A program made the translations under genes and the position numbers. Under the pieces are notes generated by a model. It was not told the DNA's origin. It did not search any database and worked only from the letters and a program-made list of their open reading frames with translations. A stretch of DNA of 64,000 bases from Methylopila sp. Yamaguchi (GTDB lineage Bacteria; Pseudomonadota; Alphaproteobacteria; Rhizobiales; Methylopilaceae), in the NCBI RefSeq assembly GCF_002897035.1, contig NZ_BAUX01000001.1, positions 62,001 to 126,000 of the forward strand, given 5' to 3'. Position 1 is the first letter of the stretch. Every line of letters starts with the position of its first letter. Below are positions 54,531 to 63,445 of the stretch, one piece after another.

Positions 54531-55004
54531 ATGATCAGACCGCGGAACGCTGCCTACCTCTTCAGTGCGGGCACGATCGTTTTTATTGCCATCGCGATCT
54601 GGTGCAGCCTGCTTTGGACCGTCTTATGGGTCGACTTCATTCACTTCAATCCGCACCGCTCGCAGTCCAACGCACTCCTCACCGTCTTCTTCCTCACTCC
54701 CTTTGCGTCAATCTTCATCGCCGTTAATTCGGCTTTCCCACTGCTCGGAACCGGACTGTCTGCGTATCTTTTGGCCAAGCGTTTCGGCTGCGTTCCACTG
54801 TGGTCTTTGATCGCCCTTGCTCCCGCCTCCCTATTGCTCCTGTGGTGTCAGGACGTCGTGACGCCAACCCTACCGGCGCTTAGCATCGACGGGGATTCCG
54901 AGCCCATTGATAGCTGGACGCGCGTCTACTCGCGGTGGCGAGACATGTTCGCCCCTGCGCTCCTCATGAGCTGGCTCTCACAGATTTGGCTCTTCGGTCG
55001 CTGA
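54531..55004 (+). CDS. Hypothetical membrane protein
   Basis: 157 residues from ATG 54531 (GTG 54504 would add nine). Three to four hydrophobic segments: about 10-34 (FSAGTIVFIAIAIWCSLLWT), 48-70 (ALLTVFFLTPFASIFIAVNS), 74-88 and 92-110 (LWSLIALAPASLLLLW), with a soluble C-terminal part ending PALLMSWLSQIWLFGR. No family recognised. Codon use is visibly AT-richer than neighbours (many TTT, CTT, ATT codons), suggesting recent acquisition. Confidence 0.6.
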   Translation: MIRPRNAAYLFSAGTIVFIAIAIWCSLLWTVLWVDFIHFNPHRSQSNALLTVFFLTPFASIFIAVNSAFPLLGTGLSAYLLAKRFGCVPLWSLIALAPASLLLLWCQDVVTPTLPALSIDGDSEPIDSWTRVYSRWRDMFAPALLMSWLSQIWLFGR

Positions 55005-55152
55005 CCCCGTTACGTCTTGGGTGACGCGCCGCGCACGTTGGGCTGGCCGTCGCCGCGTCGCCTGACGGCGTCGTCTGGTTATCGCCCAATCCTCTGGCTT
55101 GTATCAGGCCCCGCGGGCGCCGAGCCGTGAATGTGAGACAAAGCGCTCGCCT

Positions 55153-55473
55153 TCACCCCCTCGGCCCGAACAGCACCACCGCCGCGCCGGCGACGCAGAT
55201 CGCGGAGCCTGTGAGGTCCCACCGATCCGGCCGGACGCCCTCCATCGCCCAGAGCCAGCCGAGCGACGCCGCGACGTAGACGCCGCCGTAGGCCGCGTAG
55301 GCGCGGCCGGCGGCCGCGGCGTCGACGAGGGTGAGGAGGCAGGCGAAGGCGATCAGCGACGCCGCGCCCGCCCCGAGCCATGCGGGCGAAGCGCCAAGGC
55401 GGAGCACCGCCCAGAAGGCGAAGCAGCCGGCGATTTCGGCCAGCGCCGCCGCAACGTAGATGACCGGCGTCAT
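55153..55473 (-). CDS. YnfA family (UPF0060) membrane protein
   Basis: 106 residues, four membrane helices, no signal: [97 protein letters not shown] and the final GP are YnfA signatures; distant relatives of small multidrug resistance transporters. Starts seven bases after the ispE stop, so probably co-transcribed with it. Confidence 0.93.
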   Translation of the reverse strand: MTPVIYVAAALAEIAGCFAFWAVLRLGASPAWLGAGAASLIAFACLLTLVDAAAAGRAYAAYGGVYVAASLGWLWAMEGVRPDRWDLTGSAICVAGAAVVLFGPRG

Positions 55474-55480
55474 GTGTTCC

Positions 55481-56326
55481 TCAGCGCAGCATCGTGGAGC
55501 GCACCCACCAGCTGGGGGCCGCTTTCGCGAGCGCCCGGGCGGCGCGCCGAGCCTCCTGGGCCGAGCCGAACAGGCCGAACACCGTCGCGCCGGAGCCCGA
55601 CATGCGCGCGGTCCGACAACCTGTCTGGGACGCGAGCATCAGCAGCCCGGCCGCGATCTCCGGCGCGATGCGGACCGCCGCCGCCTCCAGATCGTTGCGG
55701 CCGCGGGCGATCCAGCTTCCAACGTCCTCCGGCGGCGCGTCGCCGTCGCGCATTTCGCCGGGTGCGAGGCCAAGCGCGCGGAACACGTCCGCCGTCGGCG
55801 CGGGACGCAGGGGGTTCATCAGCACCGCGGGCGTCGGCGCGATCTGGACGGGCGTCACCACCTCGCCCCGCCCGGTCATGCGCGCGGCCCGGGAGCGCAG
55901 GCACACCGGCACGTCGGAGCCGGCCTCCGCCGCTGCGGCGAGAAGGCGCGGGTCGTCGTTCGCCAGCCCATTAAGCTGCGCCAGCAGCCGGAGCGCCGCC
56001 GCGGCGTCCGCAGAGCCCCCGCCGAGGCCCGCAGCCACCGGAATGCGCTTCGTCAGCGCGAAGGCGCCGAGCGTCAGACCGTCGACGCGCGCGGCGAGGG
56101 CGCGAGCGGCCTTCAGCACGAGGTTGTCGTCTCCGTCTCCGGCCGGCGTCGCGAACGGGCCGTCGACCGTCAGGCCGTATGGCGCGGCGGGATCGAGCGT
56201 CAGCGCGTCCGCGGCGCAGCCGGCGAAGGCCGTAAGGCTGTCGAGCTCATGGTAGCCGTCGGCCCGGCGCCCGAGCACGTGGAGCGTGAGGTTGACCTTG
56301 GCCGGGGCGCGTTCGCGAAGCAGCAT
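55481..56326 (-). CDS. ispE: 4-diphosphocytidyl-2-C-methyl-D-erythritol kinase
   Basis: GHMP kinase of the MEP isoprenoid pathway, phosphorylating CDP-methylerythritol. 281 residues. Begins [20 protein letters not shown] with the [12 protein letters not shown] block; ATP loop [21 protein letters not shown]-terminal [13 protein letters not shown]. The TPR gene ends 19 bases upstream, so TPR-ispE-ynfA form one minus-strand operon. It supplies precursors to the polyprenyl synthase encoded nearby. Confidence 0.95.
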   Translation of the reverse strand: MLLRERAPAKVNLTLHVLGRRADGYHELDSLTAFAGCAADALTLDPAAPYGLTVDGPFATPAGDGDDNLVLKAARALAARVDGLTLGAFALTKRIPVAAGLGGGSADAAAALRLLAQLNGLANDDPRLLAAAAEAGSDVPVCLRSRAARMTGRGEVVTPVQIAPTPAVLMNPLRPAPTADVFRALGLAPGEMRDGDAPPEDVGSWIARGRNDLEAAAVRIAPEIAAGLLMLASQTGCRTARMSGSGATVFGLFGSAQEARRAARALAKAAPSWWVRSTMLR

Positions 56327-56345
56327 CGCGCGCGGTCGCGGCGCC

Positions 56346-58391
56346 TCAGCCGCCGCCCTTCTTCTCCTGCGCGTCGGCGGCGCTCGTCGGCGGCGTCTCC
56401 GGCAGGCCGTCCTTGAGCTTGGCCTCGATCTTCTTCAGGTCTTCCGGCTCCGGGTTGAGGTCGCGGGCGTGGCTCCACTGGAACCCCGCCTCGAGCCTGC
56501 GCCCGACCTTCCAATAGGCGTCGCCGAGGTGGTCGTTCATGACCGGGTCCTGCGGCCGGAGCTCGACCGCGCGCTCCAGCTCGCGGACGGCGTCGTCGAA
56601 CTGGCCGAGCTTGAAGTGCGCCCAGCCGAGGCTGTCGACGATGTAGCCGTCGTCGGGCCGCAGCTCGACCGCCCGCTGGATCATCTTCATCCCCTCGTCG
56701 AGATGGATGCCTTGGTCGATCCAGGAGTAGCCGAGGTAGTTGAGCACGAGCGGCTGGTCGGGAACCAGCGACAGAGCCTTCTTCAGGTCGGCCTCGGACT
56801 TCGCCCACTCCTTGGAGCGCTCGTAGGCAATGCCGCGGACGTAATAGAGCGACCAGTCCGCCCGGTTCGCCACGGCGGGCTCAGCGGCGGCTGGCGCCGC
56901 CGCGGGCTCCGTCGCCGGCGTCGCGGCTGCGGTCGCCTGCGCGGGGGCCGGCAATACGATCGTCTGTCCCGGAGCAAGCGCGCCGGACCGAGGGATGCGC
57001 ACGCCGTTCGCGCGGTTGAAGGCGGCGAGTTCCGGCCAGCGCTTCGGGTCGCCGAGGTGGTCGCGGGCGAGCGTCCACAGGCTGTCGCGGGACTTGACGA
57101 CATAAGGCCTCGGCGCTCCGTCCGCCTGAGGCGCGGCGGCAGCCGGGGCGGCCGCCGCCGGCTCCGCGGTCTTCGCGGCGGAGATCAAGTTGATCGCCTT
57201 GGTGTAGGTCTCGGCCGCCTCTTTGAACTGCTCGCGCCCGCGCTCGATGTTGCCGAGGGCGACAAGCGCCTCCTGGTCGTCCGGCGCCGCCGCGATCAGC
57301 TTGGCGAGGCGCGCCTTCGCTTCATCGGTCTTGTCGAGGCGGTCGAGATCGATCGCGCTCTGGATGTCCGCGTTGCGCTTCAGCGGCGAGGAGGCGGGCA
57401 CGCGCTCGTAGACCGCGATCGCGTCTTCGTACTGGTTCAGCTGGTCGTAGAGATCGGCCAGCGTGACGAGCGCCATCGGATGCTCGGGCTGAACGTAGAG
57501 CGCCAGTTGGAGATAGACGGTCGCGAGGTCCTCGCCCCCCTGCCGGGCGAGCGCGCCGCCGATTCCGTAGAGCACCTCCGCCACGCCTTCCTGGGCGTTC
57601 GAAGCCACGCGCTCGGGCGCGCGGCCTTGGGCGATCATCTCGCGCATCTCGCGGGCGAGCGGATGGCGCGGCCCGTTCTTCTCGAAATCGTCGAGCGCCT
57701 TCAGCGCGCCGGCCGCGTCTCCGTTGCGGGCGCGGAACGAAGCCGCGGCGAGCGCCACGCGCAGGGCGGCGCCGTCGCCGGCGAGCGCGGCGGCGAACCG
57801 CTTCTCGGCCTCCTCCTTCCGGCCCGTCAGGTCCGCGATCAGCGCCGCGTGGTAGTCGCGGAAGGCTCCGAAGAAGTCGGCGCCCTGAAGCTTGTCGAGC
57901 GCGGCGAAGGCGCGCTGCGGCTGGTTGGAGCCGACCCAGGACCAGCCGCTCAGCAGGGCGACGCTGAGATCGGCGAGCGGCCCGCGCGCGCCCCTTTCGA
58001 GCGCCGAACGCGCGGAGCCGTAAGACCCGGTCTTCAGCGCGCGCACCGCCAGGGCCAGCTGCGCGACCCGGTTGGTCGGATCGGCGGCGACCACCCGCTC
58101 GGCCAGACGCATCGCCTCGCCTTCGCCGCCCTCGGCGAGGCTGAGAAGGAAAGCGCGCTCAAGCAGCTGGGGGTTGCGCGGATCGGCCTTCAACGCCGCG
58201 CGGAAGAACGCCGCCGCCGCGTCGACGTCGCGCTGGGCGCCAGCGACCCGGCCCGCGAGATAGGCGCCGGCGAGCGAGGAGCGGCCGGCGAGCGAATCGA
58301 TGTCGAAGGAGGTCTCGCGCGCGGCCGCAGGCGCCGCGGACAGCGCCGCAACGAGTGCGAAAGCGGCGGCGCGCCGATCGATGAACGTCAC
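56346..58391 (-). CDS. Secreted TPR protein with an internal LysM domain
   Basis: 681 residues from GTG 58391, with GGAGG seven bases upstream; longer frames lack support. Signal peptide [19 protein letters not shown]. Residues about 35-400 hold TPR-like repeats ([40 protein letters not shown]). Residues 427-481 are a LysM domain: [43 protein letters not shown]. Residues about 510-660 resume canonical TPRs ([40 protein letters not shown]). Pro/Ala linkers flank LysM. LysM binds peptidoglycan, so this is likely a periplasmic wall-bound scaffold; a LysM inside a TPR array is unusual. Confidence 0.85.
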   Translation of the reverse strand: MTFIDRRAAAFALVAALSAAPAAARETSFDIDSLAGRSSLAGAYLAGRVAGAQRDVDAAAAFFRAALKADPRNPQLLERAFLLSLAEGGEGEAMRLAERVVAADPTNRVAQLALAVRALKTGSYGSARSALERGARGPLADLSVALLSGWSWVGSNQPQRAFAALDKLQGADFFGAFRDYHAALIADLTGRKEEAEKRFAAALAGDGAALRVALAAASFRARNGDAAGALKALDDFEKNGPRHPLAREMREMIAQGRAPERVASNAQEGVAEVLYGIGGALARQGGEDLATVYLQLALYVQPEHPMALVTLADLYDQLNQYEDAIAVYERVPASSPLKRNADIQSAIDLDRLDKTDEAKARLAKLIAAAPDDQEALVALGNIERGREQFKEAAETYTKAINLISAAKTAEPAAAAPAAAAPQADGAPRPYVVKSRDSLWTLARDHLGDPKRWPELAAFNRANGVRIPRSGALAPGQTIVLPAPAQATAAATPATEPAAAPAAAEPAVANRADWSLYYVRGIAYERSKEWAKSEADLKKALSLVPDQPLVLNYLGYSWIDQGIHLDEGMKMIQRAVELRPDDGYIVDSLGWAHFKLGQFDDAVRELERAVELRPQDPVMNDHLGDAYWKVGRRLEAGFQWSHARDLNPEPEDLKKIEAKLKDGLPETPPTSAADAQEKKGGG

Positions 58392-58541
58392 GTGTCCGGA
58401 CCTCCGAGGCTTCCGCGCAGGGTCGCTTCGCGACGGCCGCGCATCGGCGCCACCATGGACCGGTTCGCCGGGCGCCCACAAGTCCGCCGCCCTGCGGCTC
58501 TGCGCCTGTTCCTGCGCGGCCGGGCCTGCTAGAGGCAGCGC

Positions 58542-59291
58542 ATGTCCTACGCCGTCGCCGCCCTCTATCGGTTCACGTCGCTGCCCGACGCCGCCGCGTT
58601 GCAGGCGCCGCTGCGCGCGCTCTGCGAGGCTCATGACGTCAAGGGCACCATCCTTCTCGCGCAGGAAGGCGTGAACGGCACGGTGGCCGCGCCGCCGGCG
58701 TCGCTCGACGCGTTCCTGGCCGAACTGCGCGGCGGGCCGCTGTTCGCCGGGCGGCTCGACGGCCTGGAGCTGAAGCTCTCGACCGCCGCCAAGGCGCCCT
58801 TCGGGCGCCTGAAAGTGAAAGTGAAGCGCGAAATCGTCACCTTGGGCGACCCGGCGGCCGACCCGTCCGTCCGCACCGGAGCTTATGTCGCCCCCGCGGA
58901 CTGGAACGCGCTGATCGCCCGCGACGACGTCGTGGTGGTGGACGTGCGCAACGCCTTCGAGGTCGAGATGGGCTCGTTCGAAGGCGCGATCGATCCCCGG
59001 ACCCGGCGCTTCAGCGACTTCAAGGCCTTCGCCGCGGAACGGCTGGGCGAGGCTAGGGGTCGTACGGTCGCGATGTTCTGCACCGGCGGCATTCGCTGTG
59101 AGAAGGCGAGCGCGCACCTGTTGGCGCAGGGCTTCTCCGACGTGCGCCAGCTCAAGGGCGGCGTCCTGAAGTATCTTGAGGAGGTCCCGCCCGCCGAGAG
59201 CCGGTGGCGGGGGACGTGTTTCGTGTTCGACGACAGGATCGCGCTCGGCCACGGCCTGGCCGAGGCTCCTCCGAGGGAGACGGCGCCATGA
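58542..59291 (+). CDS. trhO: tRNA uridine(34) 5-hydroxylase TrhO (rhodanese-like)
   Basis: 249 residues. Oxygen-dependent hydroxylation of U34 in certain tRNAs. N-terminal UPF0176 part (AALYRFTSLPDAAALQAPLR, GTILLAQEGVNGTVA), C-terminal rhodanese domain with VVDVRNAFEVEMGSFEGAID and catalytic Cys180 in AMFCTGGIRCEKASAHLL. The FCTGGIRCEK signature defines the family. Overlaps slyX by four bases (ATGA). Confidence 0.94.
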   Translation: MSYAVAALYRFTSLPDAAALQAPLRALCEAHDVKGTILLAQEGVNGTVAAPPASLDAFLAELRGGPLFAGRLDGLELKLSTAAKAPFGRLKVKVKREIVTLGDPAADPSVRTGAYVAPADWNALIARDDVVVVDVRNAFEVEMGSFEGAIDPRTRRFSDFKAFAAERLGEARGRTVAMFCTGGIRCEKASAHLLAQGFSDVRQLKGGVLKYLEEVPPAESRWRGTCFVFDDRIALGHGLAEAPPRETAP

Positions 59292-59506
59292 CCGTGAGCA
59301 GCGAGGCGGCGATGATGGAGCGCCTTGAGGCGCTCGAAATCCGGATCGCCTATCAGGACGAGGCGATCGAAAGCCTGAACCAGACCATCACTCAGCAGTG
59401 GGCGCTGATCGACGCGCTCCAGCGCCAGACCGCCGCGCTCGGCGAGCGGCTGGACGACGCCGCGAACGGCGTCGCGCCCGTCGACCGCCCGCCGCCCCAT
59501 TACTGA
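59288..59506 (+). CDS. slyX: SlyX family protein
   Basis: 72 residues from ATG 59288, overlapping the trhO stop. Coiled-coil: ERLEALEIRIAYQDEAIESL, NQTITQQWALIDALQRQTAA, and the SlyX ending PPPHY. Function poorly defined (named from E. coli slyX near slyD). Coupling to trhO is an unusual partner but fits co-transcription. Confidence 0.9.
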   Translation: MTVSSEAAMMERLEALEIRIAYQDEAIESLNQTITQQWALIDALQRQTAALGERLDDAANGVAPVDRPPPHY

Positions 59507-59622
59507 CGGCGGCTTGCCTCGCATGGCGCCCTTGGGGTCAGGTTCTACGGCGACCCGAACGCCGCCCCTTGCCGCGGCGCCGCAGCGCGTAATGTTTCGC
59601 CGACTTGGCGAGGAGACGTGAC

Positions 59623-60153
59623 ATGACGACCAACCGACAAAACGGCATCACCTGCGTGGTCGTGATGGGCCCCTCCGGCGTCGGCAAGACGACGACCGCC
59701 GAAGGCCTCGCGGCGCGGCTGGGCTGGAGCTTCGCCGAAGCCGACAGGTTTCACCCGAAGGCCAACATCGACAAGATGACGGCGGGCGTTCCGCTCAACG
59801 ACGAGGATCGCGCGCCCTGGCTCGCGCTGATCCGTGACTGGATCAGCGAGAAGGCCCGGGCCGGCGAGAGCACGGTCGTCACCTGCTCGGCGCTGAAGCG
59901 GCGCTACCGCGACGTGCTGCGCGGCGCCGAGGCCCGCGTCCGCTTCCTCCAGCTCTCGGGCGAGGTCGACGCGATCCAGAGCCGCATGTCGTCCCGCAAG
60001 GGGCATTACATGCCGACCTCGCTGCTCGCATCCCAGTTCGCCGACCTCGAACCGCTCGAGGCCGACGAGGACGGCGCGATCGTCGACGTCTCGGTCCCGC
60101 CGGAGGAGGTCATTTCGGCAGGCGTCGAAAAACTCGGCCTCCCCCGCGACTGA
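59623..60153 (+). CDS. gntK: Gluconokinase
   Basis: 176 residues from ATG 59623, with GAGGAGA before it; a TTG at 59605 is in frame but lies ahead of that site. Phosphorylates gluconate to 6-phosphogluconate. P-loop GPSGVGKTTTAEGLAARLGW, gluconate-binding EADRFHPKANIDKMTAGVPL and NDEDRAPWL, VVTCSALKRRYRDVLRG, SRKGHYMPTSLLASQF. The permease follows after 33 bases. Confidence 0.95.
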   Translation: MTTNRQNGITCVVVMGPSGVGKTTTAEGLAARLGWSFAEADRFHPKANIDKMTAGVPLNDEDRAPWLALIRDWISEKARAGESTVVTCSALKRRYRDVLRGAEARVRFLQLSGEVDAIQSRMSSRKGHYMPTSLLASQFADLEPLEADEDGAIVDVSVPPEEVISAGVEKLGLPRD

Positions 60154-60186
60154 TCCCAGCGTCTCTACACCGCCCCAGGAGCCGTC

Positions 60187-61575
60187 ATGAACGCCGCCGC
60201 CGCCGCCGCGCCCGCCCTCGGCGCAGGACCCCTGCTGTTGATCGCCGCCGTCGCGATCCTCGCGCTTCTGGTCCTCATCATCTACATGCGGGTCCACGCC
60301 TTCGTCGCGCTGGTGCTGGTCAGTCTCGTGACCGCCTTCGCCACCGGGGTGCCGCCGGCCAAGGTCATCGACACCCTGGTGAACGGCTTCGGCGCGACGC
60401 TCGGGCCCGTGGCGCTCCTCGTCGGCTTCGGCGCCATGCTGGGCCGCCTCGTCGAGGTGTCGGGCGGCGCCCAGGCGCTCGCCGACGACCTCATCCGCTT
60501 CTTCGGCGAGAAGCGCGCGCCGCTCGCGCTCGGCGTCGCCTCGTTGATCTTCGGCTTCCCGATCTTCTTCGACGCCGGCCTCGTGGTGATGCTGCCGATC
60601 GTGTTCTCGGTCGCGCGCCGCCTTGGCGGCGGGCTGCTGCGCTACGGCATTCCCGTCGCCGGCGCCTTCTCCGTCATGCACGTCTTCGTGCCGCCGCACC
60701 CCGGCCCGGTCGCCTCGACCGAGCTGCTGAAGGCCGACGTCGGCCTGGTGACCCTGCTCGGGATCGCGATCGCGATCCCCACCTGGTACGTGACCAGCTA
60801 CCTCTACGGCCTCTGGATCGGACGGCGGATCGTGCTGCCGGTGCCGGATTTGCTCGCGGGAGGCCCGCAGGAGGCGCGGAAGGCGAACCCGCCGAAGTCC
60901 TCGACGGTGGTGTGGCTGCTGCTGCTGCCGCTCGCCATCATCTTCGTGAACACCGGCCTCAACGGCCTGCGTTCCATGGGCCTCGCCGACGGCGGGGCGA
61001 CCTGGTTCCAGGTGGCCCGGGCGCTCGGGGCGACGCCGGTCGCGCTGCTCGTCGCCGTGCTCGTCGCCTCCTACGTGCTGGGCGTGCGCCGCGGCGAGAG
61101 CGCCCAGACCATCGAGAAGCTGATCGACGGCGCGCTCGGGCCGGTCTGCGCCGTCATCCTGATCACCGGCGCCGGCGGCATGTTCGGCGCGGTGCTGCGG
61201 GCGAGCGGGATCGGCGACGCGCTGGCCGGCGCGCTCAACGACATGGGCCTTCACATCTTCATCGCGGCCTATGTGATCGCGACCGCGCTCCGCGTCGCGC
61301 AGGGCTCGGCGACGGTCGCGCTGATCACCGCGGCCGGCCTCGTGCAGCCCGCGGTCTCAGCGGCGGGCTACGAGGGCGCGCAGCTTGCGGCGGTCGTGCT
61401 GGCGCTGGCGGCGGGCTCGGTGACGCTCAGCCACGTCAACGACAGCGGATTCTGGCTGGTGGGCCGGTTCTACGAGATGGACGTCAAGACCACGCTGAAG
61501 ACCTGGACGGTGCTCGAGACGCTGATCGGCGTCATGGGCTTCGCGCTCGCGGGCCTCATCTTCGTGCTGGCCTGA
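60187..61575 (+). CDS. Gluconate:H+ symporter, GntP family
   Basis: 462 residues with about 12-14 membrane helices. GntP signatures: ILALLVLIIYMRVHAFVALV, GFGAMLGRLVEVSGGAQALA, FFDAGLVVMLPIVFSVARRL, MHVFVPPHPGPVAST, ITGAGGMFGAVLRASGIGDA, LSHVNDSGFWLVGRFYEMDV, LKTWTVLETLIGVMGFALAG. Imports gluconate for the adjacent kinase, feeding the Entner-Doudoroff or pentose phosphate route. No regulator gene (GntR/LacI) is next to the pair. Confidence 0.94.
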   Translation: MNAAAAAAPALGAGPLLLIAAVAILALLVLIIYMRVHAFVALVLVSLVTAFATGVPPAKVIDTLVNGFGATLGPVALLVGFGAMLGRLVEVSGGAQALADDLIRFFGEKRAPLALGVASLIFGFPIFFDAGLVVMLPIVFSVARRLGGGLLRYGIPVAGAFSVMHVFVPPHPGPVASTELLKADVGLVTLLGIAIAIPTWYVTSYLYGLWIGRRIVLPVPDLLAGGPQEARKANPPKSSTVVWLLLLPLAIIFVNTGLNGLRSMGLADGGATWFQVARALGATPVALLVAVLVASYVLGVRRGESAQTIEKLIDGALGPVCAVILITGAGGMFGAVLRASGIGDALAGALNDMGLHIFIAAYVIATALRVAQGSATVALITAAGLVQPAVSAAGYEGAQLAAVVLALAAGSVTLSHVNDSGFWLVGRFYEMDVKTTLKTWTVLETLIGVMGFALAGLIFVLA

Positions 61576-61583
61576 GACGCGAA

Positions 61584-61613
61584 ACGGGCGGGACCCGTCG
61601 GCTCCCGCCCGTC
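61584..61613. terminator. Terminator hairpin after the gluconate permease
   Basis: ACGGGCGGGA and TCCCGCCCGT form a ten-pair stem (61584-61593 with 61604-61613) around CCCGTCGGC-type loop bases, followed by CTTCACAT with only a weak T bias. Sits between the permease stop and the convergent FKBP gene. Confidence 0.6.
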
Positions 61614-61643
61614 TTCACATCAGCTCGATGCGCGCGAAGCGGC

Positions 61644-62066
61644 TCAGCGGACGCCGAGCAACTCCACGTCGAAGATCAGCGTGGCGTTCGGGGGGATCAC
61701 CCCGCCCGCGCCGCGCGCGCCGTAGCCGAGCTCGGCGGGGATCGTCAGCGTGCGCTTGCCGCCGACCTTCATGCCGGCGACGCCCTCGTCCCAGCCCTTG
61801 ATGACCTGGCCGCCGCCGAGCCCGAAGGCGAAGGGCTGGCCGCGGTCGCGGGAGGAATCGAACTTCGCGCCCTTCTCGCCGCCCTTGTCGAGCCAGCCGG
61901 TGTAATGCACCTGCACGGTCTTGCCGGGCACGGCCTCGACGCCGGAGCCGACCACTTCGTCGACATAGGCGAGGCCCGAAGGCAGGGTCTTGGTTTCGGC
62001 GGCGGCGGCGCTGAGGGTCATGGCGAGAACGAAGGCTCCGGTCGAAAGAATGCGTAGAAACGTCAT
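61644..62066 (-). CDS. FKBP-type peptidyl-prolyl cis-trans isomerase, secreted
   Basis: 140 residues with signal peptide ([18 protein letters not shown]). The FKBP domain is complete: [88 protein letters not shown]. The catalytic pocket residues Tyr, Phe, Asp, Trp and Ile of FKBPs are present. Periplasmic folding helper. Confidence 0.94.
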   Translation of the reverse strand: MTFLRILSTGAFVLAMTLSAAAAETKTLPSGLAYVDEVVGSGVEAVPGKTVQVHYTGWLDKGGEKGAKFDSSRDRGQPFAFGLGGGQVIKGWDEGVAGMKVGGKRTLTIPAELGYGARGAGGVIPPNATLIFDVELLGVR

Positions 62067-62097
62067 GGGGATGGGTCGGGCTCCCGAGGCGTGGGGA

Positions 62098-62313
62098 TCA
62101 GGCGCCGGCGCCGAAGGGCGAGGCGATCATGCCCTCGCCGACGACGCGCTCGTGGCTTTCGCCGCGGCTCTTGACGCGGTACTGCGGCTCGAGGTCGTCG
62201 CGCTCGGCCGGCATGAGCCGGACGATCTCGACCTCGGCGGCGGTGCGGCCGTAGGCGGAGGCGGCGAGCGAGACGTGCTGGCCGACTTTGTAGCGATGGA
62301 TGCGGTCTGACAT
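62098..62313 (-). CDS. Hypothetical protein, small beta-rich
   Basis: 71 residues from ATG 62313 ([20 protein letters not shown]); upstream in-frame codons are not convincing. [34 protein letters not shown] look like a small beta-barrel (SH3-like) domain conserved in Hyphomicrobiales. No membrane segment. Function unknown. 31 bases from the FKBP gene start, same strand. Confidence 0.75.
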   Translation of the reverse strand: MSDRIHRYKVGQHVSLAASAYGRTAAEVEIVRLMPAERDDLEPQYRVKSRGESHERVVGEGMIASPFGAGA

Positions 62314-62627
62314 CCGTCTTGATACCACGCCCTGCGCGGCGGCGACAGCGCGCTCTTTGCGGGCGTCGCGGAGGCCGCGCACTTGACATCCGGGCCTCCG
62401 CCCCCAATTGAAGCGTCTCCCGTGGGCCGCCTTGCGCCCGCGGCCGCGCCGGACCGATGCGTGTTTCGCCTGTCCGGCCCTTGTTCGCCTAAGCCGTACC
62501 CACGAAGGCCTCGCGCCGCTCGGGCGCGACTTGTTCCTTTTGACGGCGTGCGCCGGAACGTCTCCGCGTTCTCAGGCGCTATCGCTCCCGGCCCCGCGCC
62601 GCACACATCGAACTTGAAGGAGACGAC
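62314..62627 (+). promoter_or_regulatory. Long leader and candidate promoter of rpsU
   Basis: 314 bases without a supported gene. A perfect -35 TTGACA lies at 62383-62388; 17 bases on is AATTGA (62406-62411), a weak -10. If used, rpsU has a leader of about 210 bases, long for a ribosomal protein gene and possibly structured (GC-rich). AAGGAGACGAC gives a strong ribosome site just before the GTG. Confidence 0.4.
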
Positions 62628-62942
62628 GTGCAGGTTCTCGTACGCGACAACAACATCGACCAGGCCCTCAAGGTCCTGAAGAAGAAGATGCAGCGCGAAG
62701 GCGTGTTCCGCGAGATGCGCCAGCGGAAGGCCTACGAGAAGCCGTCCGAGAAGCGCGCCCGCGAGAAGGCCGAGGCCGTCCGCCGCACCCGCAAGGCCGC
62801 CCGCAAGGCCGCCCAGCGCGAAGGCCTGATCCCCGGCCCGAAGAAGAAGCCCCGTCCGGTCGGCGGCGCCCGCTCGCCGCGCTTCGGCGCGGGCGCCGGC
62901 GCCGGCGCGGCCCCCGCTGCGGGCGGCTTCGACCGCGCCTGA
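62628..62942 (+). CDS. rpsU: Small ribosomal subunit protein bS21
   Basis: GTG start 62628 preceded by [45 protein letters not shown], and basic [16 protein letters not shown] are the S21 core. 104 residues, longer than E. coli S21 (71) through an Ala/Gly-rich tail ([12 protein letters not shown]); long tails are usual in Hyphomicrobiales. Monocistronic here. Confidence 0.96.
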   Translation: MQVLVRDNNIDQALKVLKKKMQREGVFREMRQRKAYEKPSEKRAREKAEAVRRTRKAARKAAQREGLIPGPKKKPRPVGGARSPRFGAGAGAGAAPAAGGFDRA

Positions 62943-62956
62943 GGCTCAAGCCTCGT

Positions 62957-63445
62957 TCACCTGCCCGCCGGCACGTTGATCACCGTGCCATTGGGAAGAA
63001 TGACGTCGCCCGGCCGCTGGCCGGGCGCGCACTCCCCGAGCTTCCGCGCCTCGATGGTGGTGCGGAAGCGGCGCTCGCCGCCGGGCTCCCCCGCGAGCCC
63101 CGTCATCACGGTGGTGGCCTCGGCCCGCGCGAAGCTCTCGAAATCCCCTGACACGACGATTTTGTTGTCGATCGAGGTCGGCCCCGACCGGCAGATCGCG
63201 CCGGCCGCGTAGCCGCCGTCCTCGGTGCGCTTGAAATCGTCGTTGCGGCAGGTGAGCCCTGTCATGGCCTGGCGCACCAGCCGGTCCGTCCCCGCCCCCA
63301 CGCATTCCTTCGCGACCGTCCGCCCGGCGTCGGTGATGGTCGCGGTCTCCCACAGGCCCGGCGCGCGCGACGGCGGCGAGGCGGCGAGCGCCGCGCCGCT
63401 CAGCGCGAGCGAACCGGCGATCAGGGCGAGGCGGGCGGCGGGCAT
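62957..63445 (-). CDS. DUF3617 family secreted protein
   Basis: 162 residues from ATG 63445 (MPAARLALIAGSLALSGAAL signal peptide). DUF3617 pattern: PGLWETATITDAGRTVAKEC, then LTCRNDDFKRTEDGGYAAGA, ICRSGPTSIDNKIVVSGDFE and a C-terminal LGECAPGQRPGDVIL. Conserved Cys residues (about 51, 68, 88, 137) may pair. Periplasmic, function unknown. Convergent with rpsU, 14 bases between stops. Confidence 0.85.
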   Translation of the reverse strand: MPAARLALIAGSLALSGAALAASPPSRAPGLWETATITDAGRTVAKECVGAGTDRLVRQAMTGLTCRNDDFKRTEDGGYAAGAICRSGPTSIDNKIVVSGDFESFARAEATTVMTGLAGEPGGERRFRTTIEARKLGECAPGQRPGDVILPNGTVINVPAGR

